Origin: Microbacteriaceae bacterium
GTDB taxonomy: Bacteria; Actinomycetota; Actinomycetes; Actinomycetales; Microbacteriaceae
Length of the DNA: 64,000 nucleotides
Direction: 5' to 3'
Assembly: GCA_947378555.1 (NCBI GenBank)
Contig: CANCKM010000002.1
Span: 28,601 to 92,600 of the forward strand
The translations under genes were made by a program, and so were the position numbers. This document shows, one piece after another, positions 18,686 through 28,650 of the stretch. The notes beneath the pieces were generated by a model. It did not search any database. It was not told the DNA's origin and saw only the letters and a list, made by a program, of their open reading frames with translations. Each line of letters starts with the position of its first letter. Within the stretch, counting starts at the first letter, position 1.

Positions 18686-21559
18686 ATGTCGCAAACCAAT
18701 AGTGCAGCAACCAGGCGCAGAGTCTCACCCGCCCTGATTGCGACCCTCATTATTGTCTTCTTGGCCCTAGCCGCACTCGGCGCTTCCGGCTTTTACACGG
18801 ATTTCCTTTGGTTCGACCAAATGGGCTACGCCTCGGTTTTCACCACGCAGCTGTGGGCTCAAACGGCGGTTTTTGCTGCCGCGGCCGGGTTGATGGCGAT
18901 AATCACCGGTTTGAGTCTGGCGATTGCGTACCGCAGCCGTCCGATTTATGCCAGATTGGCTGACGAGTCAAGCCCGTTTGAGCAGTACCGCGTTCTTCTT
19001 AGCCAACTTCGCCGAGTGATTTTGATTGGCATACCAGTGCTTCTCGGCATCTTTGCCGGAGTCGCAACCAGTTCTACCTGGGGAGTGGTGCTTACCTACC
19101 TGAACCGAACCTCGACCGGAGTAAAAGACCCGCAGTTTGGTCTTGACGTTTCGTTTTATCTCTTTGAGCTTCCCTTCTACCGTGGGGTGGTTTCGCTACT
19201 TTCCACGGCGCTTCTGCTCGCACTGATTCTCAGCAGCGTCGTTCACCTGGTCTTTGGAAGCGTCAAATTCGTTGGCCGATCAGCTCGCATTAGCAAAACC
19301 GCTCGGGTGCAGTTGGCCTTGACCGCCGGTCTTTACATCGCAATCCAAGCCGCCAGCCTGTGGCTTGACGAGTACCACACGATGACCACTACCACCGGGT
19401 TATATACCGGAGCGACTTACTCGGATGTCAACGCTGCCATTCCGGGTTTTCAAATCATGGCTGCCATTGGTGCCTTGGTTGCCCTGTTGTTCTTGGTGAC
19501 GGCATTCATCGGTCACTGGCGTTTGCCGCTGATGGCAACTGCTCTTATGGTTGCCAGTTCGCTCGTGCTCGGTGGGCTCTACCCCTGGATTGTGCAAACC
19601 TTCCAGGTGGTTCCGAATGAACGAACCCTCGAGAGCAAGTACATCCAGAGGAATATTGAAGCCACTCGAACCGCATACGGGCTGGATTCGATTTCCAAGA
19701 TTGACTACAACGCCAAGACCGACGCAACCGCCGGTGCACTCCGTCAGGATGCCGAAACCACCGCTCAGATTCGCATCATCGATCCGGCGCTAGTCAGCGC
19801 CTCCTTCCGTCAACTTGAGCAGTTTCGTCAGTACTACAACTTTGAAAACCACCTAGACGTCGACCGCTACAAGATCAACGGTAAGTCCCAAGACACCGTT
19901 CTTGCCGTTCGCGAGCTGAACCAAAAGGGCCTTGGCGATTCACAGTCCTGGTACAACAACACGATTGTTTACACCCACGGATACGGCGTGGTGGCTGCCT
20001 ACGGAAATCAGCGAACCGCCGATGGTCAGCCGGTTTTCCTGCAGTCTGGCATTCCATCGACCGGACTCCTCGGGAAATTCGAGCCAAGGATTTACTTTGG
20101 CGAGCAGTCACCGAGCTACTCAATCGTCGGTGGGCCCGCGGCCAGTGACAAGCGCGAGCTCGATTTCCCGGCGGGTACTGGTGAAAACGACCAGACTTAC
20201 ACGACCTTCTCTGGCGATGGTGGCCCAAAACTTAAGGGAATTCTGCCTCGTCTGGCTTACGCTCTCAAGTTTCAGAGTGAGCAGCTTTTGCTTTCGGATG
20301 CCATCACCGATGACTCCCAAATCCTTTACAACCGTTCGCCACGCGAGCGAGTTTCGGCTGTGGCGCCTTACTTGACTTTGGATTCCGACAGTTACCCGGC
20401 TGTTGTTGATGGTCGCGTGGTTTGGATTGTTGACGGCTACACGACATCTGCCAACTATCCGTATTCTCGCTCCGAAAACCTCAACACTGTGATTGCCGAT
20501 AGCAACACCGGCACCAACTTTGGAAGCACCGACATTAACTACGTTCGCAACTCGGTCAAGGCAACCGTTGACGCTTATGACGGAAGTGTGAAGCTTTACG
20601 CTTGGGATGCCGAGGATCCGATCCTGAAGACTTGGCAGAAAATCTTCCCAAGCACCGTGCTGCCAATCAGCGAAATGTCCGGAGCTCTGATGAGCCACGT
20701 TCGTTACCCCGCCGACCTGTTCAAGCTGCAGCGCTCGATCCTGGGCATGTATCACGTGAACGATGCTGGAGCTTTCTATTCTCAGCAGGACGCTTGGATG
20801 ACCCCGAATGACCCGGTTTCCGGCAGTGCGGGGCTCTTGCAGCCGCCCTATTACCTGACGTTGCAGGCTCCAGGGCAGGCAAGCCCGAGTTTCTCGATTT
20901 ACAGCACATTCATTCCTCGTTCAACCGGGGAATCGAGCCGAAGCATCCTTACCGGTTATCTGGTGGCCGACTCGGACGCGGGAGCCGTGGATGGAGTCAA
21001 GGCCAAGTCCTATGGAAAACTTCGGTTGCTCTCTCTCCCGAGGGAAACTGTGGTACCCGGTCCTGGAACCGTGCAAAACAACTTCAATGCCGACTCTGAG
21101 GTATCCAAGCTGCTCAACATTTTGCGCCAGGGCTCAACCACGGTGCTCAACGGAAACCTGCTCACTCTTCCAGTTGGCGGTGGCTTGCTCTACGTGCAGC
21201 CGGTTTACATTCAATCAACCGGCGAAACCAGCTTTCCGCTGCTGAAAAAGGTCTTGGTGGCCTTTGGTGACAAGATTGCGTTCGAGGACACCCTAAACGC
21301 TGCACTCGACGATCTCTTTGGCGGAAGCTCAGGTGCCGGCGGCGGCGGAATCGTGACGCCGGTAGACCCTGGAAAGCCAGTTGACCCAGGAACCCCAACC
21401 ACCGTCAGCGCGGCTTTGAAGTCGGCCCTTGAAAAGGCCCGGGTGGCTCTCGTGGCCAAGGACAAAGCATTGGCGGCTGGCGACTGGGCTGCCTTTGGTA
21501 AGGCTGATGCGGCCCTAAAGGCTGCCATTCAGGCCGCTCTGGAGGCAAGCGCCAAGTAA
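18686..21559 (+). CDS. UPF0182 family membrane protein
   Basis: 957 aa; multiple TM, DFLWFDQMGY, large extracytoplasmic domain, acidic/Pro tail. Confidence 0.92.
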   Translation: MSQTNSAATRRRVSPALIATLIIVFLALAALGASGFYTDFLWFDQMGYASVFTTQLWAQTAVFAAAAGLMAIITGLSLAIAYRSRPIYARLADESSPFEQYRVLLSQLRRVILIGIPVLLGIFAGVATSSTWGVVLTYLNRTSTGVKDPQFGLDVSFYLFELPFYRGVVSLLSTALLLALILSSVVHLVFGSVKFVGRSARISKTARVQLALTAGLYIAIQAASLWLDEYHTMTTTTGLYTGATYSDVNAAIPGFQIMAAIGALVALLFLVTAFIGHWRLPLMATALMVASSLVLGGLYPWIVQTFQVVPNERTLESKYIQRNIEATRTAYGLDSISKIDYNAKTDATAGALRQDAETTAQIRIIDPALVSASFRQLEQFRQYYNFENHLDVDRYKINGKSQDTVLAVRELNQKGLGDSQSWYNNTIVYTHGYGVVAAYGNQRTADGQPVFLQSGIPSTGLLGKFEPRIYFGEQSPSYSIVGGPAASDKRELDFPAGTGENDQTYTTFSGDGGPKLKGILPRLAYALKFQSEQLLLSDAITDDSQILYNRSPRERVSAVAPYLTLDSDSYPAVVDGRVVWIVDGYTTSANYPYSRSENLNTVIADSNTGTNFGSTDINYVRNSVKATVDAYDGSVKLYAWDAEDPILKTWQKIFPSTVLPISEMSGALMSHVRYPADLFKLQRSILGMYHVNDAGAFYSQQDAWMTPNDPVSGSAGLLQPPYYLTLQAPGQASPSFSIYSTFIPRSTGESSRSILTGYLVADSDAGAVDGVKAKSYGKLRLLSLPRETVVPGPGTVQNNFNADSEVSKLLNILRQGSTTVLNGNLLTLPVGGGLLYVQPVYIQSTGETSFPLLKKVLVAFGDKIAFEDTLNAALDDLFGGSSGAGGGGIVTPVDPGKPVDPGTPTTVSAALKSALEKARVALVAKDKALAAGDWAAFGKADAALKAAIQAALEASAK

Positions 21560-21624
21560 GTTTCCAACCAATAATCCGATTGACCGCAATGTTGCTACCC
21601 CGCTGTGTTAGACTGATACTTCGC

Positions 21625-21698
21625 CGCGGGGTGGAGCAGTTCGGTAGCTCGCCGGGCTCATAACCCGGAGGTCGTAGGTTCAAATCCTGCCCCCGCAA
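21625..21698 (+). tRNA. tRNA-Met(CAT), initiator type
   Basis: Cloverleaf foldable; C1-A72 mismatch and GGG/CCC anticodon stem (CGGGCTCATAACCCG) are initiator hallmarks; CCA not encoded. Confidence 0.95.
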
Positions 21699-21709
21699 CT
21701 AGAGAAGAT

Positions 21710-21745
21710 AATCCTCAGCCAATAGGCTGGGGATTTTCTTTTTCC
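21710..21745 (+). terminator. Rho-independent terminator after tRNA
   Basis: AATCCTCAGCC-aata-GGCTGGGGATT followed by TTCTTTTTCC. Confidence 0.85.
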
Positions 21746-21865
21746 CCGGGTTTATAGGCCCGAGTCGGCTGGTGTCGAGCCAAGTCGCTGGAAATCCGGA
21801 ATTCACTGCTCGGCGGCTGTGGAAAACTTTCGATTCGCGAATGGCCGGAGCCATAAAGTTTCGGA

Positions 21866-22672
21866 ATGACAACTCCACCGACAATGCTGATTTCCGCTCT
21901 CGTCCTATCCCTAGCTGTTAGCTGGCAGCCTGATTCGGCAAGCGCCGCGGGATGTAAAAATGCTGGAGGAAGCTCCAAAAATTTCCATTACTCCTCGCAG
22001 GTAAGCGGCTCGGTCTTCACCCTCTGCGGCAAACTAGTCGTCACCGAGGTGAAGAAGAAAGTGGTGCTTACCCCGGATCCACCAAAAGTTCGACCAGACA
22101 CTGAACCCAAAGTGAAACCGACGGTTCGGCCCAAACCGCCAAGGGTTTCCAAGCCACCGATCGTTGTAAAACCGCCAAAAAAGCAGGTGGTGGTGAAGCG
22201 AAATACTCACAAAAACGATGGATTGGGTTTCTTTAGACCCGACGCGCCACTGGCAAGACTGTCTCCCGTGAGGATTTTGCGATTGGGGGAGAGTGGGTAT
22301 TTCAACGTCAACTCAAAGGTGCATTTTCGCAGCAACCGATTGCTCGGCAATCAGGGTCAGGTCAGGTTTAGCCCGGCCAGTTTCCAGTGGAGTTTCTCGA
22401 ACGGGGCAACGGCCACCGGAAGGTCGGTTCAGCAAAGTTTCGACCTGGCCGGTGAGTACAGCGCGGTGGTGAGTGTACGCTTCCGGGTCGCGTACCGTTT
22501 TGGGCGCTCGGGAGCCTGGATTCGTGACCCGGGGGTCATCACGTTGCCGAGCAACATACTGCGCTTTGGCGTCGAACAGCCAATTCAGGAGGTCGGTGAT
22601 ATTCGACTGGTGAACCAAAATTGTTTGGTCCCGATTATTGGGCAATCGAATGTCCCAGGTTGCCGTGGTTGA
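21866..22672 (+). CDS. secreted hypothetical protein with Pro/Lys-rich linker and PKD-like region
   Basis: Signal peptide-like N-terminus, KVRPDTEPKVKPTVRPKPPRVSKPPIVVKPPKKQ linker, SFQWSFSNGATATGRSVQQSFDLAGEYSAVVSV PKD-like segment. Confidence 0.7.
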   Translation: MTTPPTMLISALVLSLAVSWQPDSASAAGCKNAGGSSKNFHYSSQVSGSVFTLCGKLVVTEVKKKVVLTPDPPKVRPDTEPKVKPTVRPKPPRVSKPPIVVKPPKKQVVVKRNTHKNDGLGFFRPDAPLARLSPVRILRLGESGYFNVNSKVHFRSNRLLGNQGQVRFSPASFQWSFSNGATATGRSVQQSFDLAGEYSAVVSVRFRVAYRFGRSGAWIRDPGVITLPSNILRFGVEQPIQEVGDIRLVNQNCLVPIIGQSNVPGCRG

Positions 22673-22765
22673 CCGTTTCGCTTAAGCGAGCATTCAGGAT
22701 TTCTTCATAGACTACTCAGGCTGACTTGAAAAAATGACTTCGAGTTGTCGACTGAAAGGCTTGCA

Positions 22766-24025
22766 GTGAACGAAAACCAAAATGAATCACCCTCATCCGA
22801 CTACAACCGCCAATTCCTATTCGATGTGGTTGAAACCCCGATGGCAAAGCCAAAAAAGCCTTCGCTGGCTTCAAGGGTGAGTGGCAAAACCTCATCGCTG
22901 TCGCTAGCCGCAATGATCACGCTCGGTTCAGTTCTGGGCGCTGGAGTGGGTGCGGGAGCCAGTATCACCGCCTACAGTCTGCTGATTCAGCCATCGCCAA
23001 TCGTCGTCAATGATCCTTCAAGGGTCGGCTGGGTCACCGGCGCGGCTTCCGTTGCCTCACCTTCAGTTGTAACCATTTCCGTTTCGGGTTCGAATGGGGC
23101 CGGGTCGGGATCGGGAGTCATCTTGACCGAATCCGGTTACATTTTGACCAATACTCACGTTGTGACCCTAGATGGTTCAACAGCTGTTCCAACCATCGAG
23201 GTAAAGACCGCCGATGGCCACATATTCGCGGCTACGGTAATCGGTACCGATCCAACCAACGATCTAGCGGTAATCAAAGTTGAAGCCCTAGGAAACTTGA
23301 AGGCCGCCAGCTTCGCGGATTCCTCTGCCTTGAACGTCGGAGCCCCAGTTGTTGCCATCGGCGCTCCGTTGGGGCTCGAGGCAACCGTGACCTCGGGCAT
23401 TATCTCGGCTCTGAATCGAACCATTCAGGTTGACAGTTCAGCCGCGCCCGAAAACTCCGGTCCTGGTCAGGGCGGTCTTCAGCTCTGGAACGGAAACGGC
23501 AAAGCCCCGATAAACCTAGGCGTAATTCAAACCGACGCTGCCATTAACCCAGGAAACTCCGGTGGTGCCCTGGTTGACCAACTCGGTCAAATTATTGGTA
23601 TCAACGTGGCGATTGCCTCGGCTGGAAGCAGTTCGAGCGGGCAGACCGGAAACATCGGTGTCGGTTTTGCCATTCCCTCAAACGTGGCCAAGCGCATCGC
23701 GGCTGAAATTATGAAGAGCGGCAAGGCGAGCCACGCGTTGCTTGGTGCATTGGTGTCGGACGCCACCAATTCGAACACCGCCGCAAGTTTTTCCACCGGT
23801 GCCAAGGTAGAGGAGTTAACCGTCGGGGGTCCGGCAGCGAAAGCCGGAATCCTAGCCGGAGACATTATCGTGAGCCTAGATGGTAGATCGATAGCTTCCA
23901 AGGAAGAGTTAACCGCTGCGGTTCGCGAGCACCCCGCCAATGCCAACGTGTTGGTAAAGGTAATCCGTGATGGTCAGGAGCTGACGATTCGGGTGACCCT
24001 TGGTGATGCTGTTAACCTGAAGTAA
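22766..24025 (+). CDS. trypsin-like serine protease with PDZ domain (HtrA/DegP family)
   Basis: TNTHVV, NDLAVIK, NPGNSGGAL triad and C-terminal PDZ; GTG start at 22766 preferred (upstream TTG 22745 possible). Confidence 0.92.
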   Translation: MNENQNESPSSDYNRQFLFDVVETPMAKPKKPSLASRVSGKTSSLSLAAMITLGSVLGAGVGAGASITAYSLLIQPSPIVVNDPSRVGWVTGAASVASPSVVTISVSGSNGAGSGSGVILTESGYILTNTHVVTLDGSTAVPTIEVKTADGHIFAATVIGTDPTNDLAVIKVEALGNLKAASFADSSALNVGAPVVAIGAPLGLEATVTSGIISALNRTIQVDSSAAPENSGPGQGGLQLWNGNGKAPINLGVIQTDAAINPGNSGGALVDQLGQIIGINVAIASAGSSSSGQTGNIGVGFAIPSNVAKRIAAEIMKSGKASHALLGALVSDATNSNTAASFSTGAKVEELTVGGPAAKAGILAGDIIVSLDGRSIASKEELTAAVREHPANANVLVKVIRDGQELTIRVTLGDAVNLK

Positions 24026-24330
24026 TGCGAAATGAATTAAGCGACCTCGGTGGGGATCAAATTGGCGGGCAAACCGCTGGATCGACATTGCTCGAAGAGC
24101 GACTCGAGGAGCGACTCGAAGAGAACTTAGAACCCGGCGACCACGAGCGCTATTCGCATTACGTGCGAAAAGAGAAGATTGTGGAATCCGCCGTCATGGG
24201 CTCTCCGGTCATTGCCCTGTGTGGCAAGGTTTGGGTTCCGGGCAGGGATCCACAGAAATTTCCGGTGTGCCCCACCTGCAAGGAAATTTATGACGGGTTG
24301 CGACCCGAAGACCCAAAGAGTGCCGGTTAG
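24025..24330 (+). CDS. DUF3039 family zinc-ribbon protein
   Basis: HYVRKEKIVESAVMGSPVIALCGKVWVPGRDPQKFPVCPTCKEIY. Confidence 0.88.
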   Translation: MRNELSDLGGDQIGGQTAGSTLLEERLEERLEENLEPGDHERYSHYVRKEKIVESAVMGSPVIALCGKVWVPGRDPQKFPVCPTCKEIYDGLRPEDPKSAG

Positions 24331-24333
24331 GTC

Positions 24334-25134
24334 GTGAATAACGCCCCAATTGGAATCTTTGACTCTGGCGTCGGTGGTCTAACCGTTGCCCGAGCGATTA
24401 TTGACCAATTGCCAAACGAATCAATCATTTATCTTGGCGACACGGCGAACTCACCCTACGGCCCAAAGAGCATTCAAGAGGTTCGCCAACTGGCTTTGGC
24501 GGTCATGGACCGTTTGGTTGATGAAGGCGTCAAGGTGCTCGTTATTGCCTGCAACTCGGCTTCAGCGGCCGCGCTTCGCGATGCCCGAGAGCGATACACC
24601 GAGGGTCGCGGAATTCCGGTGGTCGAGGTGATTCAGCCGGCGGTCAGAAGAGCCGCCGCCGCTACCCGAAACGGCAAGGTCGGGGTAATCGGAACTCAGG
24701 CCACCATCGCATCCAAAGCCTACGATGACGCCTTCGCAGCGGCGGTAGACATCCAGCAATACAGCGCTGCTTGCCCCAGATTTGTCGAGTTCGTTGAGCG
24801 AGGAATCACTTCGGGCGAAGAGTTGCTGCGGGTCGCCGAGCAATACCTGGCCCCCATTAGGGATGCCGGGGTAGACACGTTGGTGCTTGGATGCACCCAC
24901 TACCCGTTGCTAACCGGAGCCATCTCGTATGTGATGGGCGAAGACGTGACCTTGGTGTCCTCGGCGGAAGAGACCGCCAAAGACGTCTATCGAACCCTGG
25001 TGGCCCACAATCTTGAGCGCACCGATACGGCGCCGCCTATCCATCGTTTTCAATCGACAGCCGACTCGGCCGGTTTTGAAAAATTGGCAAGAAGATTCTT
25101 GGGCCCAGAAGTCAGTGGCGTCGAGCAAATTTAG
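24334..25134 (+). CDS. murI: glutamate racemase
   Basis: [37 protein letters not shown]. Confidence 0.95.
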   Translation: MNNAPIGIFDSGVGGLTVARAIIDQLPNESIIYLGDTANSPYGPKSIQEVRQLALAVMDRLVDEGVKVLVIACNSASAAALRDARERYTEGRGIPVVEVIQPAVRRAAAATRNGKVGVIGTQATIASKAYDDAFAAAVDIQQYSAACPRFVEFVERGITSGEELLRVAEQYLAPIRDAGVDTLVLGCTHYPLLTGAISYVMGEDVTLVSSAEETAKDVYRTLVAHNLERTDTAPPIHRFQSTADSAGFEKLARRFLGPEVSGVEQI

Positions 25135-25174
25135 TTCGAGCCAAAAAAAATTTTATAAAACACCTAGGAGAAAA

Positions 25175-25915
25175 ATGACTATTCGCGTCGACGGAAGAAC
25201 CCCTGACGAACTTCGCACCGTGACCATTGAGCGGGGCTGGAGCGAGCATGCTGAAGGGTCGGCGTTGATTAGTTTTGGATCGACAAAAGTACTTTGCACC
25301 GCCTCGTTCACCAGTGGCGTTCCACGTTGGAAGGTTGGCAAGGGCGAGGGTTGGGTCACGGCCGAGTATTCGATGCTGCCAAGGGCCACCCACAGTCGTT
25401 CGGATCGCGAGGCGGTCAGGGGCAAGATTGGTGGCCGCACCCATGAAATTTCGAGACTAATCGGAAGGTCGCTGCGTGCCATCGTGGATGTCTCTGCGCT
25501 CGGCGAAAACACCATCGTGATTGACTGCGATGTCTTGCAAGCCGATGGAGGCACTCGCACAGCAGCCATCACCGGAGCCTACATCGCGCTCGCCGACGCT
25601 ATCGCGTGGGGCAAGTCGAAGAAGTTCATTCCGGCTAACGCAAAACCACTAACCGACAGCGTGGCCGCAATCTCGGTTGGCATCATTGACGGTGAGCCGT
25701 TTCTTGACCTCACCTATACCGAAGACGTTCGCGCTCACACCGACATGAACGTCGTCGTGACCGGCGGTGGCAAATTTGTCGAGGTTCAGGGAACCGCCGA
25801 GGGTGTGCCTTTTGACCGAGACGAACTCAACCTGCTGCTTGACCTCGCGCTCAAGGGCACCGCAGAACTCACCGCTATACAGCGACAGATTCTGGCAGAG
25901 CAGGCTGGAGCGTGA
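25175..25915 (+). CDS. rph: ribonuclease PH
   Basis: [48 protein letters not shown]; start at ATG 25175. Confidence 0.95.
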   Translation: MTIRVDGRTPDELRTVTIERGWSEHAEGSALISFGSTKVLCTASFTSGVPRWKVGKGEGWVTAEYSMLPRATHSRSDREAVRGKIGGRTHEISRLIGRSLRAIVDVSALGENTIVIDCDVLQADGGTRTAAITGAYIALADAIAWGKSKKFIPANAKPLTDSVAAISVGIIDGEPFLDLTYTEDVRAHTDMNVVVTGGGKFVEVQGTAEGVPFDRDELNLLLDLALKGTAELTAIQRQILAEQAGA

Positions 25916-26490
25916 AAGTAGTTCTTGCCTCGCACAATGCTGGAAAATTGGCCGAGCTTGCTGCCATTCTCGGGCAGAGTGTGCCGCAACTCGAACTGGT
26001 TGGCTATGAAGGCCCAGAGCCGATTGAGGATGGCGTTAGCTACCTAGAAAACGCACTCATCAAGGCAAGAGCCGCCCATGCGCACACGGGTCTGCCGGCA
26101 ATTGCCGATGATAGCGGGCTTGCCGTTGAGATTTTGGGCGGCAGCCCGGGCATTTTTTCGGCGCGTTGGGCCGGTGGGCGAGACAATGTGGCTAACCGTA
26201 GGCTGCTGTTGGCTCAACTGGCAGATGTTCCGGAGCAACACCGCAGCGCCGCCTTTATCTGCACGATTGCCCTTGTGGAAAGTTCGGGGGAGACCTCGTT
26301 CACCGGCATCTGGCCCGGCTCAATTGCCTTCGAGGAGCGAGGCACCAATGGGCATGGGTATGACCCGGTGTTCGTTCCAGAGGGGTTTATTGAGACCGCG
26401 GCAGAACTCTCTGCCGAGATGAAAAACCAGCTGAGCCACCGAGCGATGGCCCTTGAGCAACTAGCTTCGGTGCTCGCGACGAGATTTTAG
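25912..26490 (+). CDS. rdgB: dITP/XTP pyrophosphatase
   Basis: [49 protein letters not shown] start. Confidence 0.94.
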   Translation: MKVVLASHNAGKLAELAAILGQSVPQLELVGYEGPEPIEDGVSYLENALIKARAAHAHTGLPAIADDSGLAVEILGGSPGIFSARWAGGRDNVANRRLLLAQLADVPEQHRSAAFICTIALVESSGETSFTGIWPGSIAFEERGTNGHGYDPVFVPEGFIETAAELSAEMKNQLSHRAMALEQLASVLATRF

Positions 26491-27084
26491 AACTTCCAGC
26501 AGGATCGGGATGGTCGACAAGACGACAAAACCGAGGGTGAAATACTCAACGTGATCACTCACCAACGGAATGCCACCTAGGAAGTACCCGAGCAGGGTAA
26601 CTCCGGTGCCCCAGCCCATGACGCCAATCACGTTGAACTGCAAGAACTTGCGATAGCTCATTTCACCGATGCCGGCGGCAACCGGAACAAAGGTGCGCAT
26701 CACTGGCACGAAGTGCGCCAAAATGATCGCTTTTGATCCGTAGCGCTCAAAGAACGCGTGGGTGCGCTCAACGTTTTTATGGCTGAAGAACTTGGAATCG
26801 GATTTGTTGAACACCGCCGAACCTAGAGTTCGGCCAATCCAGTAGCCGGTTTGGTCTCCTGCCAGCGCGGTGAGCGAAATCAGCAGGCAGACCAACCAGA
26901 TCGGAAACCCGAGGGCGCCGTTGGCAACCAATAGACCGGTTATGAAGAGCAGAGAATCTCCGGGTAGGAAGAAACCTACGAGTAGCCCAGTCTCTATAAA
27001 GACAATGGCTAAGACCACCAGGATGGCCAGCGGGCCAGCATTGGTGACTAGGGTAACGGGGTCGAGCCAACTTATTCCAAACAT
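26461..27084 (-). CDS. DedA family membrane protein
   Basis: FIETGLLVGFFLPGDSLLF, GYWIGRTLG, HFVPVMRTFVPVAAG. Confidence 0.93.
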   Translation of the reverse strand: MFGISWLDPVTLVTNAGPLAILVVLAIVFIETGLLVGFFLPGDSLLFITGLLVANGALGFPIWLVCLLISLTALAGDQTGYWIGRTLGSAVFNKSDSKFFSHKNVERTHAFFERYGSKAIILAHFVPVMRTFVPVAAGIGEMSYRKFLQFNVIGVMGWGTGVTLLGYFLGGIPLVSDHVEYFTLGFVVLSTIPILLEVLKSRREHRS

Positions 27085-27085
27085 G

Positions 27086-27157
27086 TGCCCCTAGCAGGAT
27101 TCGAACCTGCGCTCACGCCTTCGGAGGGCGATGCTCTATCCCCTGAGCTATAGGGGC
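27086..27157 (-). tRNA. tRNA-Arg(CCG)
   Basis: Reverse complement GCCCCTATAGCTCAGGGGATAGAGCATCGCCCTCCGAAGGCGTGAGCGCAGGTTCGAATCCTGCTAGGGGCA folds as tRNA, anticodon CCG. Confidence 0.95.
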
Positions 27158-27226
27158 TAGGGTCACTTAAGCCTAACAGCGTTGAATGCTAGGCATGCTT
27201 TCTATACTGAACACTGGGGGTTGAGA

Positions 27227-28567
27227 GTGAAAGGCTGCGGATTGAAATTAGATAGGCGCGTTTTGGCAAGCCTTATTGCCACTGCCCTAGCGTTAACTTC
27301 TCTCACCGCCTGCACCAAAACAGAAAAGTCTGGCGATTCGGTTGTTCAAATTGTTGGGTCATTCGGTGGTGCTCAGGCGGTCGCGTTTCAACGTGAACTA
27401 TCCGATTGGTCGCTGAAGAGCGGCGTCAAAGCTATCTACATTCGAATCCTTAATTTTGATCAAAAAATCAAGTGGGTTGTCAAGCATCGCAGTCAGCTGC
27501 GCCCTGATATCGTCATCTATCCAAAGCCGGGAAGCTTTATGGATTTGGGTTCCGGGCAAAGACCGTTGGCACTCAACAAACTCATTGATTTGAAGGCCGT
27601 GCAAAAATCCCTCGTACCAGGCTGGGTTGATCTTGGTTCAAGCAAGGGCAAGGTCTATGGATTGCCGATTACCTCGAGCGTTCAGTCGCTTATTTGGTAC
27701 AACCCGGCCGCCTTCAAAAAATGGGGCTACCGACCGCCAACGAGCGATAAAGAACTGGCGACGCTAATAGCAAAGATCAATGACGATGGATCAGGGTACC
27801 CCTGGTGTTTTGGCGCTAAGGCTGCGGTTAACCCGGGAACAGCGGCGGGGGACTGGCTAGAAGATTACGTTTTGCAATACGGTGGGGTCGATCTTTACAA
27901 CCGTTGGTGGCGCGGCGATGTGCCATTTAGCAATCGAGTGATTAAAAAGGCTGCCTCGAAGGTTGCATCACTAACCTTTGCACCTGGAAATGTTGCCGGT
28001 GGGCGCTCTGGAATCGCAAAGACCGTGGCGGGCGCTCCAACCGCGGCGAAGCTTTATGTAAATGGCATTCAGAACGAACAATGCTTCATGATGCGCATGG
28101 GGGCTCAGGCTCCTTCGGTATTCCCGTTGAGTGTGCGCAAGGAGTATGCCAGCGCAGACTTCAGGCACATCGGGGTGTTTCCGGTACCCAATATTTCTCG
28201 AACCGACAGAAACGTGGTTGGGTCGGGGCAGTTTGCCGTGGCTTTCGTGGATGACGCGGATGTGCGAACCACCCTTAGCTACCTGCTGAGTGCCGAACTC
28301 GGAACCCATGGCTGGGCAAGATCCGCCACATTTATCTCGGCACACGCAACCTTTGACAACACCCTCTATGCGAATCCAATCCGCAAGCAAATTGCCGAAG
28401 TCATGGCCAATGCAACCAGTTTCTCGTTCGATGCCTCCGACCTCATGCCCTCGGCCGTTGCAACGGCGGAGGGCCAACAATTACTGGATTGGATTGCCGA
28501 TCGGCAAAGTTTGGCCTCGGCCCTCGGATCCATCGATGCCAGCTGGAAAAACCTGCCACCGGATTGA
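27227..28567 (+). CDS. extracellular solute-binding lipoprotein of ABC transporter (sugar type)
   Basis: Lipobox LTSLTAC, SBP family 1-like protein; GTG 27227 with upstream GGGGG preferred to TTG 27182. Confidence 0.8.
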   Translation: MKGCGLKLDRRVLASLIATALALTSLTACTKTEKSGDSVVQIVGSFGGAQAVAFQRELSDWSLKSGVKAIYIRILNFDQKIKWVVKHRSQLRPDIVIYPKPGSFMDLGSGQRPLALNKLIDLKAVQKSLVPGWVDLGSSKGKVYGLPITSSVQSLIWYNPAAFKKWGYRPPTSDKELATLIAKINDDGSGYPWCFGAKAAVNPGTAAGDWLEDYVLQYGGVDLYNRWWRGDVPFSNRVIKKAASKVASLTFAPGNVAGGRSGIAKTVAGAPTAAKLYVNGIQNEQCFMMRMGAQAPSVFPLSVRKEYASADFRHIGVFPVPNISRTDRNVVGSGQFAVAFVDDADVRTTLSYLLSAELGTHGWARSATFISAHATFDNTLYANPIRKQIAEVMANATSFSFDASDLMPSAVATAEGQQLLDWIADRQSLASALGSIDASWKNLPPD

Positions 28568-28650
28568 GCGCCGAGTTCTAATGCGGCAAGCTAGACCCTC
28601 GGTTTGCCGGGCCGATTCGGTATGATTTAGGTAATTCTCTTTTTTCTGCA

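Noticed and set aside
20120-20755. 211-aa minus-strand ORF inside the UPF0182 gene
   Set aside because: Antisense to a full-length conserved membrane protein; no recognisable domain.
22675-22690. TCGCTTAAGCGA palindrome upstream of htrA
   Set aside because: Perfect but short, with no loop or T-tract; could be a site but nothing supports a specific call.
27971-28480. 169-aa minus-strand ORF inside the solute-binding lipoprotein gene
   Set aside because: Shadow ORF; low-complexity-free but unsupported by any motif or SD.
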